Assembly (NCBI RefSeq): GCF_900100315.1 | Contig: NZ_FNFF01000010.1 | Location: 124,001 to 188,000 of the forward strand | Direction of reading: 5' to 3' | Length of the DNA: 64,000 nucleotides | From: Streptomyces indicus | GTDB lineage: Bacteria > Actinomycetota > Actinomycetes > Streptomycetales > Streptomycetaceae | Shown here: in pieces, positions 16,854 through 25,218 of the stretch | Layout of the letters: every line of letters starts with the position of its first letter | Position numbering within the stretch: position 1 is the first letter of the stretch | Position numbers and translations under genes: made by a program | The notes under the pieces: model-generated | What the model saw: the letters and a program-made list of their open reading frames with translations, nothing else | Databases searched by the model: none | Told to the model about the DNA's origin: nothing

Positions 16854-17135
16854 TTACTTGCCCTTGGCGGCTTCCTTGAGCTTCGAGCCCGCGGAGACCT
16901 TCACGCTGTAACCGGCGGGGATGTTGATCGGCTCGCCGGTCTGCGGGTTGCGGGCGGTACGAGCGGCACGGTGGGTGCGCTCGAAGGTGAGGAAGCCGGG
17001 GATGGTGACCTTCTCGTCGCCCTTGGCGACGATCTCGCCGACGGTCTCGGCGAACGCGGCCAGCACGGCGTCGGCGTCCTTGCGGGTCACCTCGGCGCGG
17101 TCGGCCAGCGCGGCCACCAGCTCACTGCGGTTCAT
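16854..17135 (-). CDS. hup: HU family DNA-binding protein
   Basis: 93 residues: MNRSELVAALADRAEVTRKDADAVL, the VTIPGFLTFERTHRAARTARNPQTGEPI arm, and the AGYSVKVSAGSKLKEA end. This is the short HU-type nucleoid protein (HupA-like), not the Lys-rich-tailed HupS. It bends and compacts DNA as a dimer. Start ATG 17135 with GGGAG upstream; a longer reading to 17198 is not supported by the family. The 412-base leader suggests its own promoter. Confidence 0.95.
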   Translation of the reverse strand: MNRSELVAALADRAEVTRKDADAVLAAFAETVGEIVAKGDEKVTIPGFLTFERTHRAARTARNPQTGEPINIPAGYSVKVSAGSKLKEAAKGK

Positions 17136-17547
17136 GTTGTTACTCCCGTGTTCTTCTTGCTGTTGAGGCGGTGCCACGCGGCAAAGCCTGTCGGGCACAG
17201 CGAAGCCGATGCTGCCAGGGTCCTCGGCGGTCCCGTGACCCGGGTCCGTCGCCGGACCCTCGCGCCCTCAGGGTGCGCCCCTCGGACGGAGCCCTTGGGG
17301 AAGCATCCTGCCCCCACCTCAGGCGGGAAAGCCAATCCGGCGCCCCGTCAGAGGAGCAGTAGTCACACGAAAAGCACCCATCGTAGGCAACGTGCCCCGA
17401 AATGGTGACGCTCCGTCGGCTCCCGGCATCGCACCGCAGGGCATAGAAGGCGTGGTTTCCGCCCGCAACCCTAGAGCGCACCCGTGCACGTCGCGTTCCA
17501 CGACGCGCCGCGTTTCAGGCCGTGGTTCCGGTCACATCGGGCCGCGT
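17136..17547. other. 412-base hup leader and malic-enzyme trailer
   Basis: No credible gene. It holds the hup upstream region: a perfect 7-bp hairpin GGGTCCG-TCGC-CGGACCC at 17242-17259 and a possible leftward promoter (TTGGCT with a CAGGAT-like -10 near 17310-17345). Assignments of the promoter are tentative. Confidence 0.4.
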
Positions 17548-18981
17548 TCAGGCCGAGGGGGCCGAACCCGCCGCCGCGCCCGCCGCCTTCGCCGCGTTGC
17601 GCACCGCTCCGGCCACCGCGCCCGCGACCTTGTCGTTGAAGACCGACGGGATGATGTAGTTCGGGTTGAGCTCGTCCTCGGAGACCACGTCCGCGAGAGC
17701 CGTGGCCGCCGCGAGCATCATCTCCGTGTTCACCGTGCGCGACTGGGCGTCGAGCAGACCGCGGAACACACCCGGGAACACCAGCACGTTGTTGATCTGG
17801 TTGGGGAAGTCCGAGCGGCCGGTGGCCACAACTCCGGCGGTCTGGCGCGCGATTGACGGGTCGACCTCGGGGTCGGGGTTCGCAAGCGCGAACACGATCG
17901 CGTCGTCCGCCATGGCCGCGACGTCGTTGCCGTCAAGGACGTTGGGCGCCGAGACGCCGATGAACACGTCCGCACCGACGACCGCTTCCTTCAGCGTGCC
18001 GGTGACGCCCTCGGGGTTGGTGTTGTCGGCGATCCAGCGCAGCGGCGAGTCGGCGGCGGCGTCGACCAGGTCGGCGCGGTCCGCGTGCACCACGCCGTGG
18101 ATGTCGGCGACGACGGCGTGCTTGACGCCGGCCGCGAGCAGCAGCTTGAGGATGGCCGTACCGGCGGCGCCTGCACCGGACATGACCACGCGCACGTCGC
18201 CGATCGATTTGCCCACCACACGAAGGGCGTTGGTGAGCGCGGCGAGCACCACGATGGCGGTGCCGTGCTGGTCGTCGTGGAAGACGGGGATGTCGAGGGC
18301 CTCGCGCAGGCGGGCCTCGATCTCGAAGCAGCGCGGCGCGGAGATGTCCTCGAGGTTGATGCCCGCGAAGCCGGGGGCGATCGCCTTGACGATCGACACG
18401 ATCTCGTCGGTGTCCTGGGTGTCCAGGCAGATCGGCCAGGCATCGATGTCGGCGAAGCGCTTGAAGAGGGCCGCTTTGCCCTCCATGACCGGCATGGCGG
18501 CCATCGGGCCGATGTTGCCGAGGCCGAGCACCGCGGAGCCGTCCGTCACCACCGCAACCGTGTTGCGCTTGATGGTGAGGCGGCGCGCGTCCTCCGGGTT
18601 CTCCGCGATGGCCATGCACACGCGGGCCACACCCGGCGTGTAGACCATGGAGAGGTCGTCACGGTTGCGGATGGGGTGCTTCGACGCCATCTCGATCTTG
18701 CCGCCGAGGTGCATCAGGAAGGTACGGTCCGAGACCTTGCCGAGGGTGACCCCCTCGATCCCGCGCAGCTGCTCGACGATCTCGTCCGCGTGCGAGGTGG
18801 AGGTCGCCGCGATGGTCACGTCGATCCGGAGCTTCTCGTGACCGGATGCGGTCACGTCGAGGCCCGTGACGGAGCCTCCCGAGGATTCGACGGCCGTGGT
18901 GAGCTGCGAGACGGCGGTTCCGCTCGCGGGCACCTCGAGTCGGACCGTCATCGAGTAGGAGACGCTGGGCGCCGTTGCCAT
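17548..18981 (-). CDS. NAD(P)-dependent malic enzyme with N-terminal ACT domain
   Basis: 477 residues. Residues 1-90 resemble an ACT regulatory domain (MTVRLEVPASGTAVSQLTTAV). The catalytic part has VYTPGVARVC, EGKAALFKRFADIDAWPI (general-base Lys), HDDQHGTAIVVLAAL (metal site) and the Rossmann glycines GAGAAGTAI. It oxidatively decarboxylates malate to pyruvate, giving reducing power and supporting anaplerosis. The short bacterial form without a phosphotransacetylase tail. It corresponds by order to S. coelicolor SCO2951. Confidence 0.93.
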   Translation of the reverse strand: MATAPSVSYSMTVRLEVPASGTAVSQLTTAVESSGGSVTGLDVTASGHEKLRIDVTIAATSTSHADEIVEQLRGIEGVTLGKVSDRTFLMHLGGKIEMASKHPIRNRDDLSMVYTPGVARVCMAIAENPEDARRLTIKRNTVAVVTDGSAVLGLGNIGPMAAMPVMEGKAALFKRFADIDAWPICLDTQDTDEIVSIVKAIAPGFAGINLEDISAPRCFEIEARLREALDIPVFHDDQHGTAIVVLAALTNALRVVGKSIGDVRVVMSGAGAAGTAILKLLLAAGVKHAVVADIHGVVHADRADLVDAAADSPLRWIADNTNPEGVTGTLKEAVVGADVFIGVSAPNVLDGNDVAAMADDAIVFALANPDPEVDPSIARQTAGVVATGRSDFPNQINNVLVFPGVFRGLLDAQSRTVNTEMMLAAATALADVVSEDELNPNYIIPSVFNDKVAGAVAGAVRNAAKAAGAAAGSAPSA

Positions 18982-19199
18982 GCCGACTTCTCTCTTTCAC
19001 CTGTCTTGCAAAAAAACTGCCATCGCGTGCGTCATCCGATCGTCGCACCTACCTGCCGGTACGAGGTAGCCGTCCCGGGTTTAGAACGTTTTGCTCGCGG
19101 ACGAGGGGCATTTTCGGAAAACTACTTCCACCATACGAGAAGCGCCGGGCGGCGCGGAACCCCTTTCAGGGGGCACGTACCGACTCTGTGGCTACATAC

Positions 19200-19234
19200 A
19201 AAAGAGGTCCACGCCCCGAAGGACGTGGACCTCT
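19200..19234 (-). terminator. Intrinsic terminator with U-tract
   Basis: AGAGGTCCACG (19203-19213) pairs perfectly with CGTGGACCTCT (19224-19234) over 11 bp; reading leftward it is followed by TTTT. U-tract terminators are rarer than bare GC hairpins in this genome. Confidence 0.85.
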
Positions 19235-19334
19235 GGTGAAGCTCAGTGACACCGACCCGCCATGCTCGCCTCGCGGCAAGTGGTCGCTCGTAGCGACGAA
19301 GGTTGGGCCCGGGGGCTTGGATCGAGCCGGTGCC
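19200..19334 (-). ncRNA. Candidate small non-coding RNA (~135 nt)
   Basis: A promoter-like TTGCCT-16-TACCTT and the 11-bp U-tract terminator at 19200-19234 bracket about 135 bases with no open reading frame of note and lower GC than the surroundings. The promoter matches the HrdB pattern (TTGACN, TASVDT) in all -10 positions. Small RNAs have been reported near the malic-enzyme/helicase interval in S. coelicolor as far as I recall, unverified. Alternatively it is just an mRNA trailer of the oxidoreductase. Confidence 0.5.
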
Positions 19335-19340
19335 ACGTCC

Positions 19341-19368
19341 AAGGTAACAAACGATCCCCGTAAGGCAA
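19341..19368 (-). promoter_or_regulatory. Putative HrdB-type promoter for the small RNA
   Basis: Reading leftward, TTGCCT (19363-19368) and TACCTT (19341-19346) are separated by 16 bases. Predicted start is near 19334. Confidence 0.45.
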
Positions 19369-19423
19369 TTCCCGTACCAGGCGATACGTTTTCGGTCACT
19401 ACGCGAACGGCCCAGCGGACCCC

Positions 19424-20461
19424 TCAGGGGACGAGCACCACCTTGCCGGCCACCGTGCCGGACTCCGCGAGGCGCAGGGCTTCGCCGGCCCGCTCGAGCG
19501 GCAGCTCCGCGGCCACGCCCGCGCCGATCTCGCCGCGGCGCAGCGCGTCGAGCACCTGCCCGAGGTCGGCGCGCAGCCGCGCGCGGAAGGCCTTCGGGCC
19601 GAACTTCCGGCCGGCCCACACGTTGTAGAAGTACGCCTGCCGCCCGTTGGGCAGCGCGTTCCACGCCCACATGCGGCCGAGGATCTTCAGGACCGGCCAC
19701 ATCTTGCTGCCCTCGGCGTCAAGGGTGGCGGCGCTCCCGTACGAGACGAGGGTGCCGCCGGGCGCGAGCAGCCGCCAGGAGTCGACGACGCTGCGGCCGC
19801 CCACGTGGTCGAAGACGGCGTCCACCCCGCCGGGCGCGAGCGCGCGGACCCGCGCGGGCACGTCCCCGGTCCGGTAGTCCACCGGCTCCACACCCCGGGC
19901 GCGCAGCGCGGCGTGGTGGCGCGGGGACGCGGTGCCGATGACGCGGACCCCGGCGCCGCGGGCGAGCTGCACGAGCAGGGAGCCGACCCCGCCGCCCGCG
20001 CCGTGCACCAGGATCGTCTGCCCGCTGCGGACGCGGGCCTTGCGGTGCAGCATCTGCCAGGCGGTGATCCCGTTGAGCACCGCGGTCTCGGCCTCGGCGG
20101 CGCCCACTCCGTCGGGTACCGGCACGGCGTCCTCGGCGTCGACCAGGACATGGCTGGCCCAGGCGCCGGTCTTGGTGAGGGCGGCGATACGGCACCCTTC
20201 GAGGTCCCCGGGAACACCGGGCCCCAGGGCGGTGACCCGCCCGACCAGGTCGTAGCCGGGCACGAAGGGGAACGGCGGCTGGTCGAAGTAGCGCCCGCGC
20301 CGCATCTGCTGCTCGGCGAAGGAGACGCCGGTGGCCTCGACGGCGACGAGCACCTGGCCCGGCCCCGGCACGGGAACGGGTCCGCGCCGGACCCGCAGGC
20401 CCTCGGGCTCGACCTTGCCCGGGAGGACGATCTCGGTGAGCTGCTGCTGGGTGGTGTTCAT
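19424..20461 (-). CDS. Medium-chain NADPH:quinone oxidoreductase-like protein
   Basis: 345 residues of the zinc-free MDR family: GROES-like fold first (FVPGYDLVGRVTALGPGV near residue 70), then the Rossmann domain with VHGAGGGVGSLLVQLARG near residue 152. The structural and catalytic zinc cysteines are missing, as in quinone reductases. Start ATG 20461. It reduces quinones or enones with NADPH. The divergent TetR gene and shared operators point to regulation by that repressor. Confidence 0.88.
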   Translation of the reverse strand: MNTTQQQLTEIVLPGKVEPEGLRVRRGPVPVPGPGQVLVAVEATGVSFAEQQMRRGRYFDQPPFPFVPGYDLVGRVTALGPGVPGDLEGCRIAALTKTGAWASHVLVDAEDAVPVPDGVGAAEAETAVLNGITAWQMLHRKARVRSGQTILVHGAGGGVGSLLVQLARGAGVRVIGTASPRHHAALRARGVEPVDYRTGDVPARVRALAPGGVDAVFDHVGGRSVVDSWRLLAPGGTLVSYGSAATLDAEGSKMWPVLKILGRMWAWNALPNGRQAYFYNVWAGRKFGPKAFRARLRADLGQVLDALRRGEIGAGVAAELPLERAGEALRLAESGTVAGKVVLVP

Positions 20462-20509
20462 GGGAGTCCCGCCTCTGCGTCTCGTATGCCGATAGCTCTT
20501 CTCGCTTCT

Positions 20510-20569
20510 GTTATAGGTTGTAACTCAATCGCAGAGTTGGAGTCAATAGCTTCAGTGATAGGGTCTAAC
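20510..20569. promoter_or_regulatory. Divergent promoters with two TetR-type operator boxes
   Basis: Two similar 15-base boxes, GTTATAGGTTGTAAC (20510-20524) and GTGATAGGGTCTAAC (20555-20569), match at 12 of 15 positions. Leftward promoter: TTGACT (20541-20546), 18-base spacer, TACAAC (20517-20522). Rightward promoter: TTGGAG (20537-20542), 16-base spacer, TAGGGT (20559-20564), which would start transcription at or near the TetR ATG. Each box covers a -10 element. Confidence 0.6.
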
Positions 20570-20571
20570 GC

Positions 20572-21132
20572 ATGACGACGCCGAGGGAGCGCTACCGGGC
20601 CCAGGTCCGGGCCGAGATCAAGGAGAAGGCCTGGGAGCAGATCGCCGCTTCGGGCGCGCCCGGCCTCTCCCTGAACGCCATCGCCAAGCAGCTGGGCATG
20701 ACGGGCCCCGCCCTCTACCGCTACTTCGCCTCACGCGACGAGCTGATCACCGAGCTGATCAGGGAGGCGTACGGATCCCTGGAGACGGCTGTCGACGCGG
20801 CGGGCGAGACCGGTCCGGCAGGCCTGGCGGGGGCGTTGCGGACCTGGGCGCTGGCCGACCGGCAGCGGTACTTCCTGATGTACGGGACGCCGGTGCCTGG
20901 GTACCACGCGCCGGAGGACACCCGCGAGACGGCGCGGCGCATCATGGCGCGGCTCGTCGCCGCGTGCGCGCAGGCCGGCCCCGGCGCCGAGGCCCGCGCC
21001 CTGCGCTTCTGGACCCGCCTGCACGGGGTGCTCTCGCTCGAACTGGCCGGGCACTTCGCGGGCATGGACCTCGACCCGGCCGAGCTGTACGCGGCCGAGG
21101 TGCGGTCACTGGAGCAGCCGGAGCTCCCATAG
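20572..21132 (+). CDS. TetR family transcriptional regulator
   Basis: 186 residues with an N-terminal helix-turn-helix: SLNAIAKQLGMTGPALYRYFASRDELI at 30-60. The C-terminal domain (about 70-186) is a variable ligand-binding region (TetR_C-type with RTWALADRQRYFLMYG). It diverges from the oxidoreductase gene and its ATG is directly behind a -10-like TAGGGT, so the mRNA may be leaderless. Likely represses the oxidoreductase and itself until an inducer binds. Confidence 0.9.
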   Translation: MTTPRERYRAQVRAEIKEKAWEQIAASGAPGLSLNAIAKQLGMTGPALYRYFASRDELITELIREAYGSLETAVDAAGETGPAGLAGALRTWALADRQRYFLMYGTPVPGYHAPEDTRETARRIMARLVAACAQAGPGAEARALRFWTRLHGVLSLELAGHFAGMDLDPAELYAAEVRSLEQPELP

Positions 21133-21156
21133 CGGAGCCCCGGCGAAGTGCGGCGC

Positions 21157-23595
21157 TCAGTCCCGCAGCAGGTCCGGCACCCCCGCCGCGTCCGGCGCGT
21201 CCGCCGCCGTGGAGACCACGGTGAGCTGCTGGGTGGCGCGGGTCAACGCCACGTACAGCACGCGCAGACCGGCCGGTGACTCGTCGGCGATCTCCGCCGG
21301 GGAGACCACGACCGTCGCGTCGTACTCCAGGCCCTTGGCTTCGAGGGAGCCGAGCGCGACCACGCGCTCGCCGAGGTCCGCGAGCCAGCGCGCGGCCTCG
21401 TCGCGGCGCCGCATGGCGACCACCACGCCGACCGTGCCGTCGACCTGGTCGAGCAGCCGGGCCGCAGCCGCCCGTACGGTCGCGCCGAGACTGCCCCGCG
21501 CCCCCGAGCGCTCGTCGTCCACGACCGCGAACCGGGGCTCCAGTCCGGTGGAGCGCACCGCCTTCGGCGAGGGCATGCCCGGCATCGCCAGGGCGAGCAC
21601 CTTGGCCGCGAGGTCGGCGATCTCGGACGGGTTGCGGTAGTTGACGGTCAGCTCGAAGCGGCGGCGCGGGCGGGTGCCGAGCGCCTCGTCGCGGGCCGCG
21701 GCCGCGTCGTCCGGCTCGGACCAGGAGGACTGGGCCGGGTCGCCCACCACCGTCCAGGTGGCGTGCCGGCCGCGGCGGCCGACCATCCGCCACTGCATGG
21801 GGGTCAGGTCCTGGGCCTCGTCGACGATCACGTGCGCGTATTCGACCCGCTCCTGCGCGAGCCGTTCGGCCCGCTCGCGCTGGGTCTCCTCGCGCTGCGG
21901 CATCAGCTCCTCGAGGCCCGTGAGCTGGTCCAGCGGGTCGAGTTCGCGCTTGCGCTTGGGGCGGGCCGGGGTGCCCAGGATCGAGTTGAGCTCGTCGAGC
22001 AGGGCCACGTCGTGCACCGAGTACCCGTCGCGCCGCAGCGAGCGGGCGACCTTGCGGACCTCGCCGGGGTTGAGGACGCGGCGGCCCCAGCGGGACAGGC
22101 GCTTCTCGTCGGCCATCGCGGCGAGCACCGCGCGCGGGGTCAGCTCGGGCCACCAGGCGTTCAGGAAGCCGGTGAAGCCGTCCTCGTCGCTGACGTCCTC
22201 GTCGAAGGAGGAGCGCAGCTCGGCCGCGAGCTCCGGGTCCGTGTGCCGGGCCCCGGCGCCGGACTTGGCCCACAGGGCGTCAAGGAGCAGCTTGCGGGCG
22301 CGCGGGCGCAGCAGGTTGACGGGCGCGGTGCCGCCCAGGGCGATCTGGCGGATCCGGCGCAGCTCGTCCGCGTCGAGTTCGAGGCGGCGGCCGAAGGCCA
22401 CCACGCGAAGCAGGTCGGTGCGGACCGCGGTGCCTGCCTCCTGTACGGAATCGACGGAATCATCCTCGTCCAGGGACAGCTGACCGCCGGCAGAAGGCTG
22501 CGGGGTGTCGAGCACCCCGCGAGCCGCCTTGCGCAGCACCTTCAGCATCCGCGAGGCGCCCTTCACGCGGGCCACCGCCGGGTCGTCGTACAGCGTGGCC
22601 TCCACGCCGTCGACCAGCGAGCCGACCGCGCGGATCGCGACCTGGCCCTCCTCGCCGAGCGAGGGCAGCACGCCCTCGGTGTACGCGACGAGCAGCGGGG
22701 TCGGCGAGACGATCAGGATGCCGCCGGAGTAGCGGCGGCGGTCCTGGTAGAGGAGGTATGCGGCGCGGTGCAGGGCGACGGCCGTCTTGCCGGTGCCGGG
22801 GCCGCCCTCCACGTACGTGACGGAGGCGGCGGGGGCGCGGATGACCAGGTCCTGTTCGGCCTGGATGGAGGCGACGATGTCGCGCATCGAGTGGCTGCGG
22901 GCCTGGCCGAGCGCGGCCATCAGGGCGCCGTCGCCGAAGGCAGGGAGCTCCTCGCCGTTCAGGTACGCGGTGAGGGCGGGGCGCATCAGGTCGTCCTCGA
23001 CGCCGAGCACCTTGCGTCCCTTGGAGCGGATGACGCGGCGGCGGACGACACGGCCCGGGTCGACCGGTGTGGAGCGGTAGAAGGGTGCGGCGGCGGGCGC
23101 GCGCCAGTCGATGACCAGCGGCGAGTAGTCCGCGTCGAGCACGCCGATGCGGCCGATGTGCAGGGTCTCGGCGATGTCGGCGGTGTTGTCGGGGCGGATG
23201 GCGTCCTCGGCCGGCTCGACCGAGGTGTACGCGCCGTCCGGGCCCTTCTTGCCGTCCTTGCCGAGCAGCAGATCGATGCGGCCGAAGAGGAAGTCCTCGA
23301 ACTCGTTGTTCAGGCGGTTCAGATGGATGCCCGCGCGGTAGACCTGCGCGTCGCGCTCGGCGAGCGCGCCGGGCGTGCCGACCTGGGAGCGCTTGGCCGC
23401 GTCCTGCATCAGGAACTCGGCCTCGTGGATCTTCTCCTCGAGGCGTGCGTAGACCCGGTCGAGGTGGCGCTGCTCGATGGCGAGCTCGCGCTCCCGCGTG
23501 CCGGCCGGCTCTCCCGCGCCTGCGGTACCGGACGGCTCTCCTGTACCGGACGGCACTCGCGTGCCTGACGGCGAGGCGGCATTGACGTCGGCCAC
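21157..23595 (-). CDS. helD: HelD/HelR-type RNA polymerase-associated helicase-like ATPase
   Basis: 812 residues; start GTG 23595 (VADVNAASPSG) with AGAAGGGG before it. An acidic, helical N-terminal region (about 30-100, LDRVYARLEEKIHEAEFLMQ coiled coil), then UvrD-like SF1 ATPase lobes with Walker A GGPGTGKTAVALHRA, IVDEAQDL, VVGDPAQSSW, LTVNYRN and VLYVALTRA. The family binds RNA polymerase and releases or protects stalled enzyme; some members give rifamycin resistance. No rifamycin-associated palindrome is seen upstream. It corresponds by order to SCO2952. Confidence 0.85.
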   Translation of the reverse strand: MADVNAASPSGTRVPSGTGEPSGTAGAGEPAGTRERELAIEQRHLDRVYARLEEKIHEAEFLMQDAAKRSQVGTPGALAERDAQVYRAGIHLNRLNNEFEDFLFGRIDLLLGKDGKKGPDGAYTSVEPAEDAIRPDNTADIAETLHIGRIGVLDADYSPLVIDWRAPAAAPFYRSTPVDPGRVVRRRVIRSKGRKVLGVEDDLMRPALTAYLNGEELPAFGDGALMAALGQARSHSMRDIVASIQAEQDLVIRAPAASVTYVEGGPGTGKTAVALHRAAYLLYQDRRRYSGGILIVSPTPLLVAYTEGVLPSLGEEGQVAIRAVGSLVDGVEATLYDDPAVARVKGASRMLKVLRKAARGVLDTPQPSAGGQLSLDEDDSVDSVQEAGTAVRTDLLRVVAFGRRLELDADELRRIRQIALGGTAPVNLLRPRARKLLLDALWAKSGAGARHTDPELAAELRSSFDEDVSDEDGFTGFLNAWWPELTPRAVLAAMADEKRLSRWGRRVLNPGEVRKVARSLRRDGYSVHDVALLDELNSILGTPARPKRKRELDPLDQLTGLEELMPQREETQRERAERLAQERVEYAHVIVDEAQDLTPMQWRMVGRRGRHATWTVVGDPAQSSWSEPDDAAAARDEALGTRPRRRFELTVNYRNPSEIADLAAKVLALAMPGMPSPKAVRSTGLEPRFAVVDDERSGARGSLGATVRAAAARLLDQVDGTVGVVVAMRRRDEAARWLADLGERVVALGSLEAKGLEYDATVVVSPAEIADESPAGLRVLYVALTRATQQLTVVSTAADAPDAAGVPDLLRD

Positions 23596-23670
23596 CGGGG
23601 TCCCCTTCTCACGTGCTGCTGCTCGACATGAGCAGCCGTCCACCGTAATCGAAAGGGACCCCCGTGCGCA

Positions 23671-24480
23671 CTACGCCTTCACATCCACCAGCTTCTTCCC
23701 CTCGAAGGTACGAACCTCGAAGCGGTCGATCTCCTCCGGCTCCAGGGCCGCTCCGCCGTGCACGTACAGCGGGTTGCTCGCCCACTTGTCCGTGCTGCCC
23801 TCGATCCCGTACCCGCGCTCGGGCACGGCCCACGAGGTGACGGTCTCCTCCTCGCCGTTCTTGCCGACCGCGATCAGGGAACACTTGAGCGGTCCCTTGA
23901 CGTTCTTCAGCTCCAGGACGGTGTGGGTGCCCCAGCCCTTCTTCTCGACCCCGACCGTGGCCGTTACATCGGTGTCCGCGTCGGTGGCCGTGAACTTCTT
24001 CTCCATGTGGTGGAAGAAGGCGTCCTCGGCGGGGCTGGTGGAGTGGGCGTGCGGAGTCGTCGTACCACCGCCGTCGTTCACCGCGACCACCGCGAGCGGG
24101 CCGCCGATGATCAGCGCCGCCGCGGCCGCCACCAGGTAGAAGCCGCGCCGCCGCTTCATGGCGCGCTTCTGGGCGACCTCGCCGACCAGGTTGTCGAGCA
24201 GGCGCGGGCTCGGCTGCGTGGACAGCTGCTCGCCCACCTGCCGTACCGCACCCGGGTCGCGCAGCGGCTGCTGCGGCAGGTCCGCGAGCGCGGCGAGCAT
24301 CGGCTCCATGCCCGCGAGTTCGTCGAGCTGGGCCGCACAGAAGTCGCAGCCGGCCAGGTGCGCCTCGAAGGCCGTGGCCTCGGCGTCGTCCAGGATCCCG
24401 AGGGCGTAGGCGCCGACGGTCTCGTGGATGTCGGGCGTCTCGCGCATCCCCTGTGTGTCCGGTCCGTAGTAGCCGCTCAT
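23671..24480 (-). CDS. rsuA: Anti-sigma factor of SigU (zinc-finger type, membrane anchored)
   Basis: 269 residues. The anti-sigma domain has the ZAS motif H-x3-C-x2-C (AHLAGCDFCAAQ) near residue 46 and an upstream His, a Zn-binding fold that holds an ECF sigma factor. A single TM helix (FYLVAAAAALIIGGPLAVVAV, 116-136) leads to an extracellular beta-rich domain (zinc-free, VEKKGWGTHTVLEL). The ATG overlaps the sigma stop codon by four bases. By order this is RsuA (SCO2953). Confidence 0.85.
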   Translation of the reverse strand: MSGYYGPDTQGMRETPDIHETVGAYALGILDDAEATAFEAHLAGCDFCAAQLDELAGMEPMLAALADLPQQPLRDPGAVRQVGEQLSTQPSPRLLDNLVGEVAQKRAMKRRRGFYLVAAAAALIIGGPLAVVAVNDGGGTTTPHAHSTSPAEDAFFHHMEKKFTATDADTDVTATVGVEKKGWGTHTVLELKNVKGPLKCSLIAVGKNGEEETVTSWAVPERGYGIEGSTDKWASNPLYVHGGAALEPEEIDRFEVRTFEGKKLVDVKA

Positions 24481-25061
24481 GCCGACACCCCCCGCTCCTG
24501 CAGCGCCAGCTTCATGGAACGAAGTGCGTAGAACACCCGGGAGCGGACGGTGCCGCTGGGTATGCCGAGCACTTCGGCCGCCTCGTTGACCGTACGGCCC
24601 TTGAAATACGTCTCGACGAGGACCTCCCGGTGCGCGGGGGTCAGATCGTCGAGCGCGTCCGAAAGTGTCATCAGCCAAAGCGCCTTGTCGATCTCATCCT
24701 CCGCGGGGATGACCTCCAGTGGGGCCGGGTCGACCTCCTGCGGCCGGGCCTGCCGGCTGCGGTGTCCGTCGATGACGATACGCCGCGCGACCGTCACCAG
24801 CCAGGGGCGGACGGAACCGGTGGCGCGGTTGAGCTGCCCGGCGTTCTTCCACGCCCGGATCAGCGTCTCCTGCACCACGTCCTCGGCGCGCTGCCGGTCC
24901 CCGGCGACCAGGCGCAGCACGTAGGCGAGCAGCGGACCCGCGTGCTCTCGGTAGAGCGCGCGCATCAACTCCTCGTCCGGCGCTGGTTGTTCCGAGGGCG
25001 AGGGCACCCGGTGCCTGGCCCGCGGAGGTCGTTCGTCGGCCACTGCGGAATCCTTGCGCAC
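24477..25061 (-). CDS. sigU: ECF sigma factor SigU-like
   Basis: 194 residues, GTG start at 25061 with GGAGG about 8 bases ahead. Region 2 is AGPLLAYVLRLVAGDRQRAEDVVQETLIRAWKN and region 4 is HREVLVETYFKGRTVNEAAEVLGIPSGTVRSRVFYALR. A Ser/Pro-rich N-terminal tail of 30 residues precedes it. It is cotranscribed with the anti-sigma gene (ATGA overlap). In S. coelicolor SigU affects secreted proteins and development; that is from recall, by order match. Confidence 0.85.
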   Translation of the reverse strand: MRKDSAVADERPPRARHRVPSPSEQPAPDEELMRALYREHAGPLLAYVLRLVAGDRQRAEDVVQETLIRAWKNAGQLNRATGSVRPWLVTVARRIVIDGHRSRQARPQEVDPAPLEVIPAEDEIDKALWLMTLSDALDDLTPAHREVLVETYFKGRTVNEAAEVLGIPSGTVRSRVFYALRSMKLALQERGVSA

Positions 25062-25165
25062 GCCTGCCTCCGGTGTCCCCTGGTCGACGGGGCTGCCCCC
25101 ACTGCTTTTATCACAGGGGAGTTACGGGGCGGGCGGGCCGCGTGTTCAACGCTTCCGGAAGTTTT

Positions 25166-25187
25166 CTCCTGAACGGCGGTTCAGGAG
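25166..25187 (-). terminator. Hairpin between CGNR gene and sigU
   Basis: CTCCTGAAC and GTTCAGGAG form a perfect 9-bp stem with a GGCG tetraloop. It lies 30 bases after the CGNR stop and 100 bases before sigU, so it may end the CGNR transcript or belong to the sigU leader. Confidence 0.55.
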
Positions 25188-25218
25188 CGGACCTGAGCGT
25201 TTCCGCACCTGCCGGCGC

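Larger units (their letters stand above)
18982..19423. other. 442-base gap holding a likely small RNA gene
   Basis: Between the oxidoreductase stop and malic-enzyme start, both leftward. The right half has a promoter-like pair and a strong intrinsic terminator that delimit a roughly 135-base transcript (see ncRNA entry). The left half is the malic-enzyme leader, with a GAAAGAGAG ribosome site just before its ATG. Confidence 0.55.

Noticed and set aside
23596..23670. Rifamycin-associated element upstream of the HelD gene
   Set aside because: No long palindrome of that type is present in the 75-base gap.
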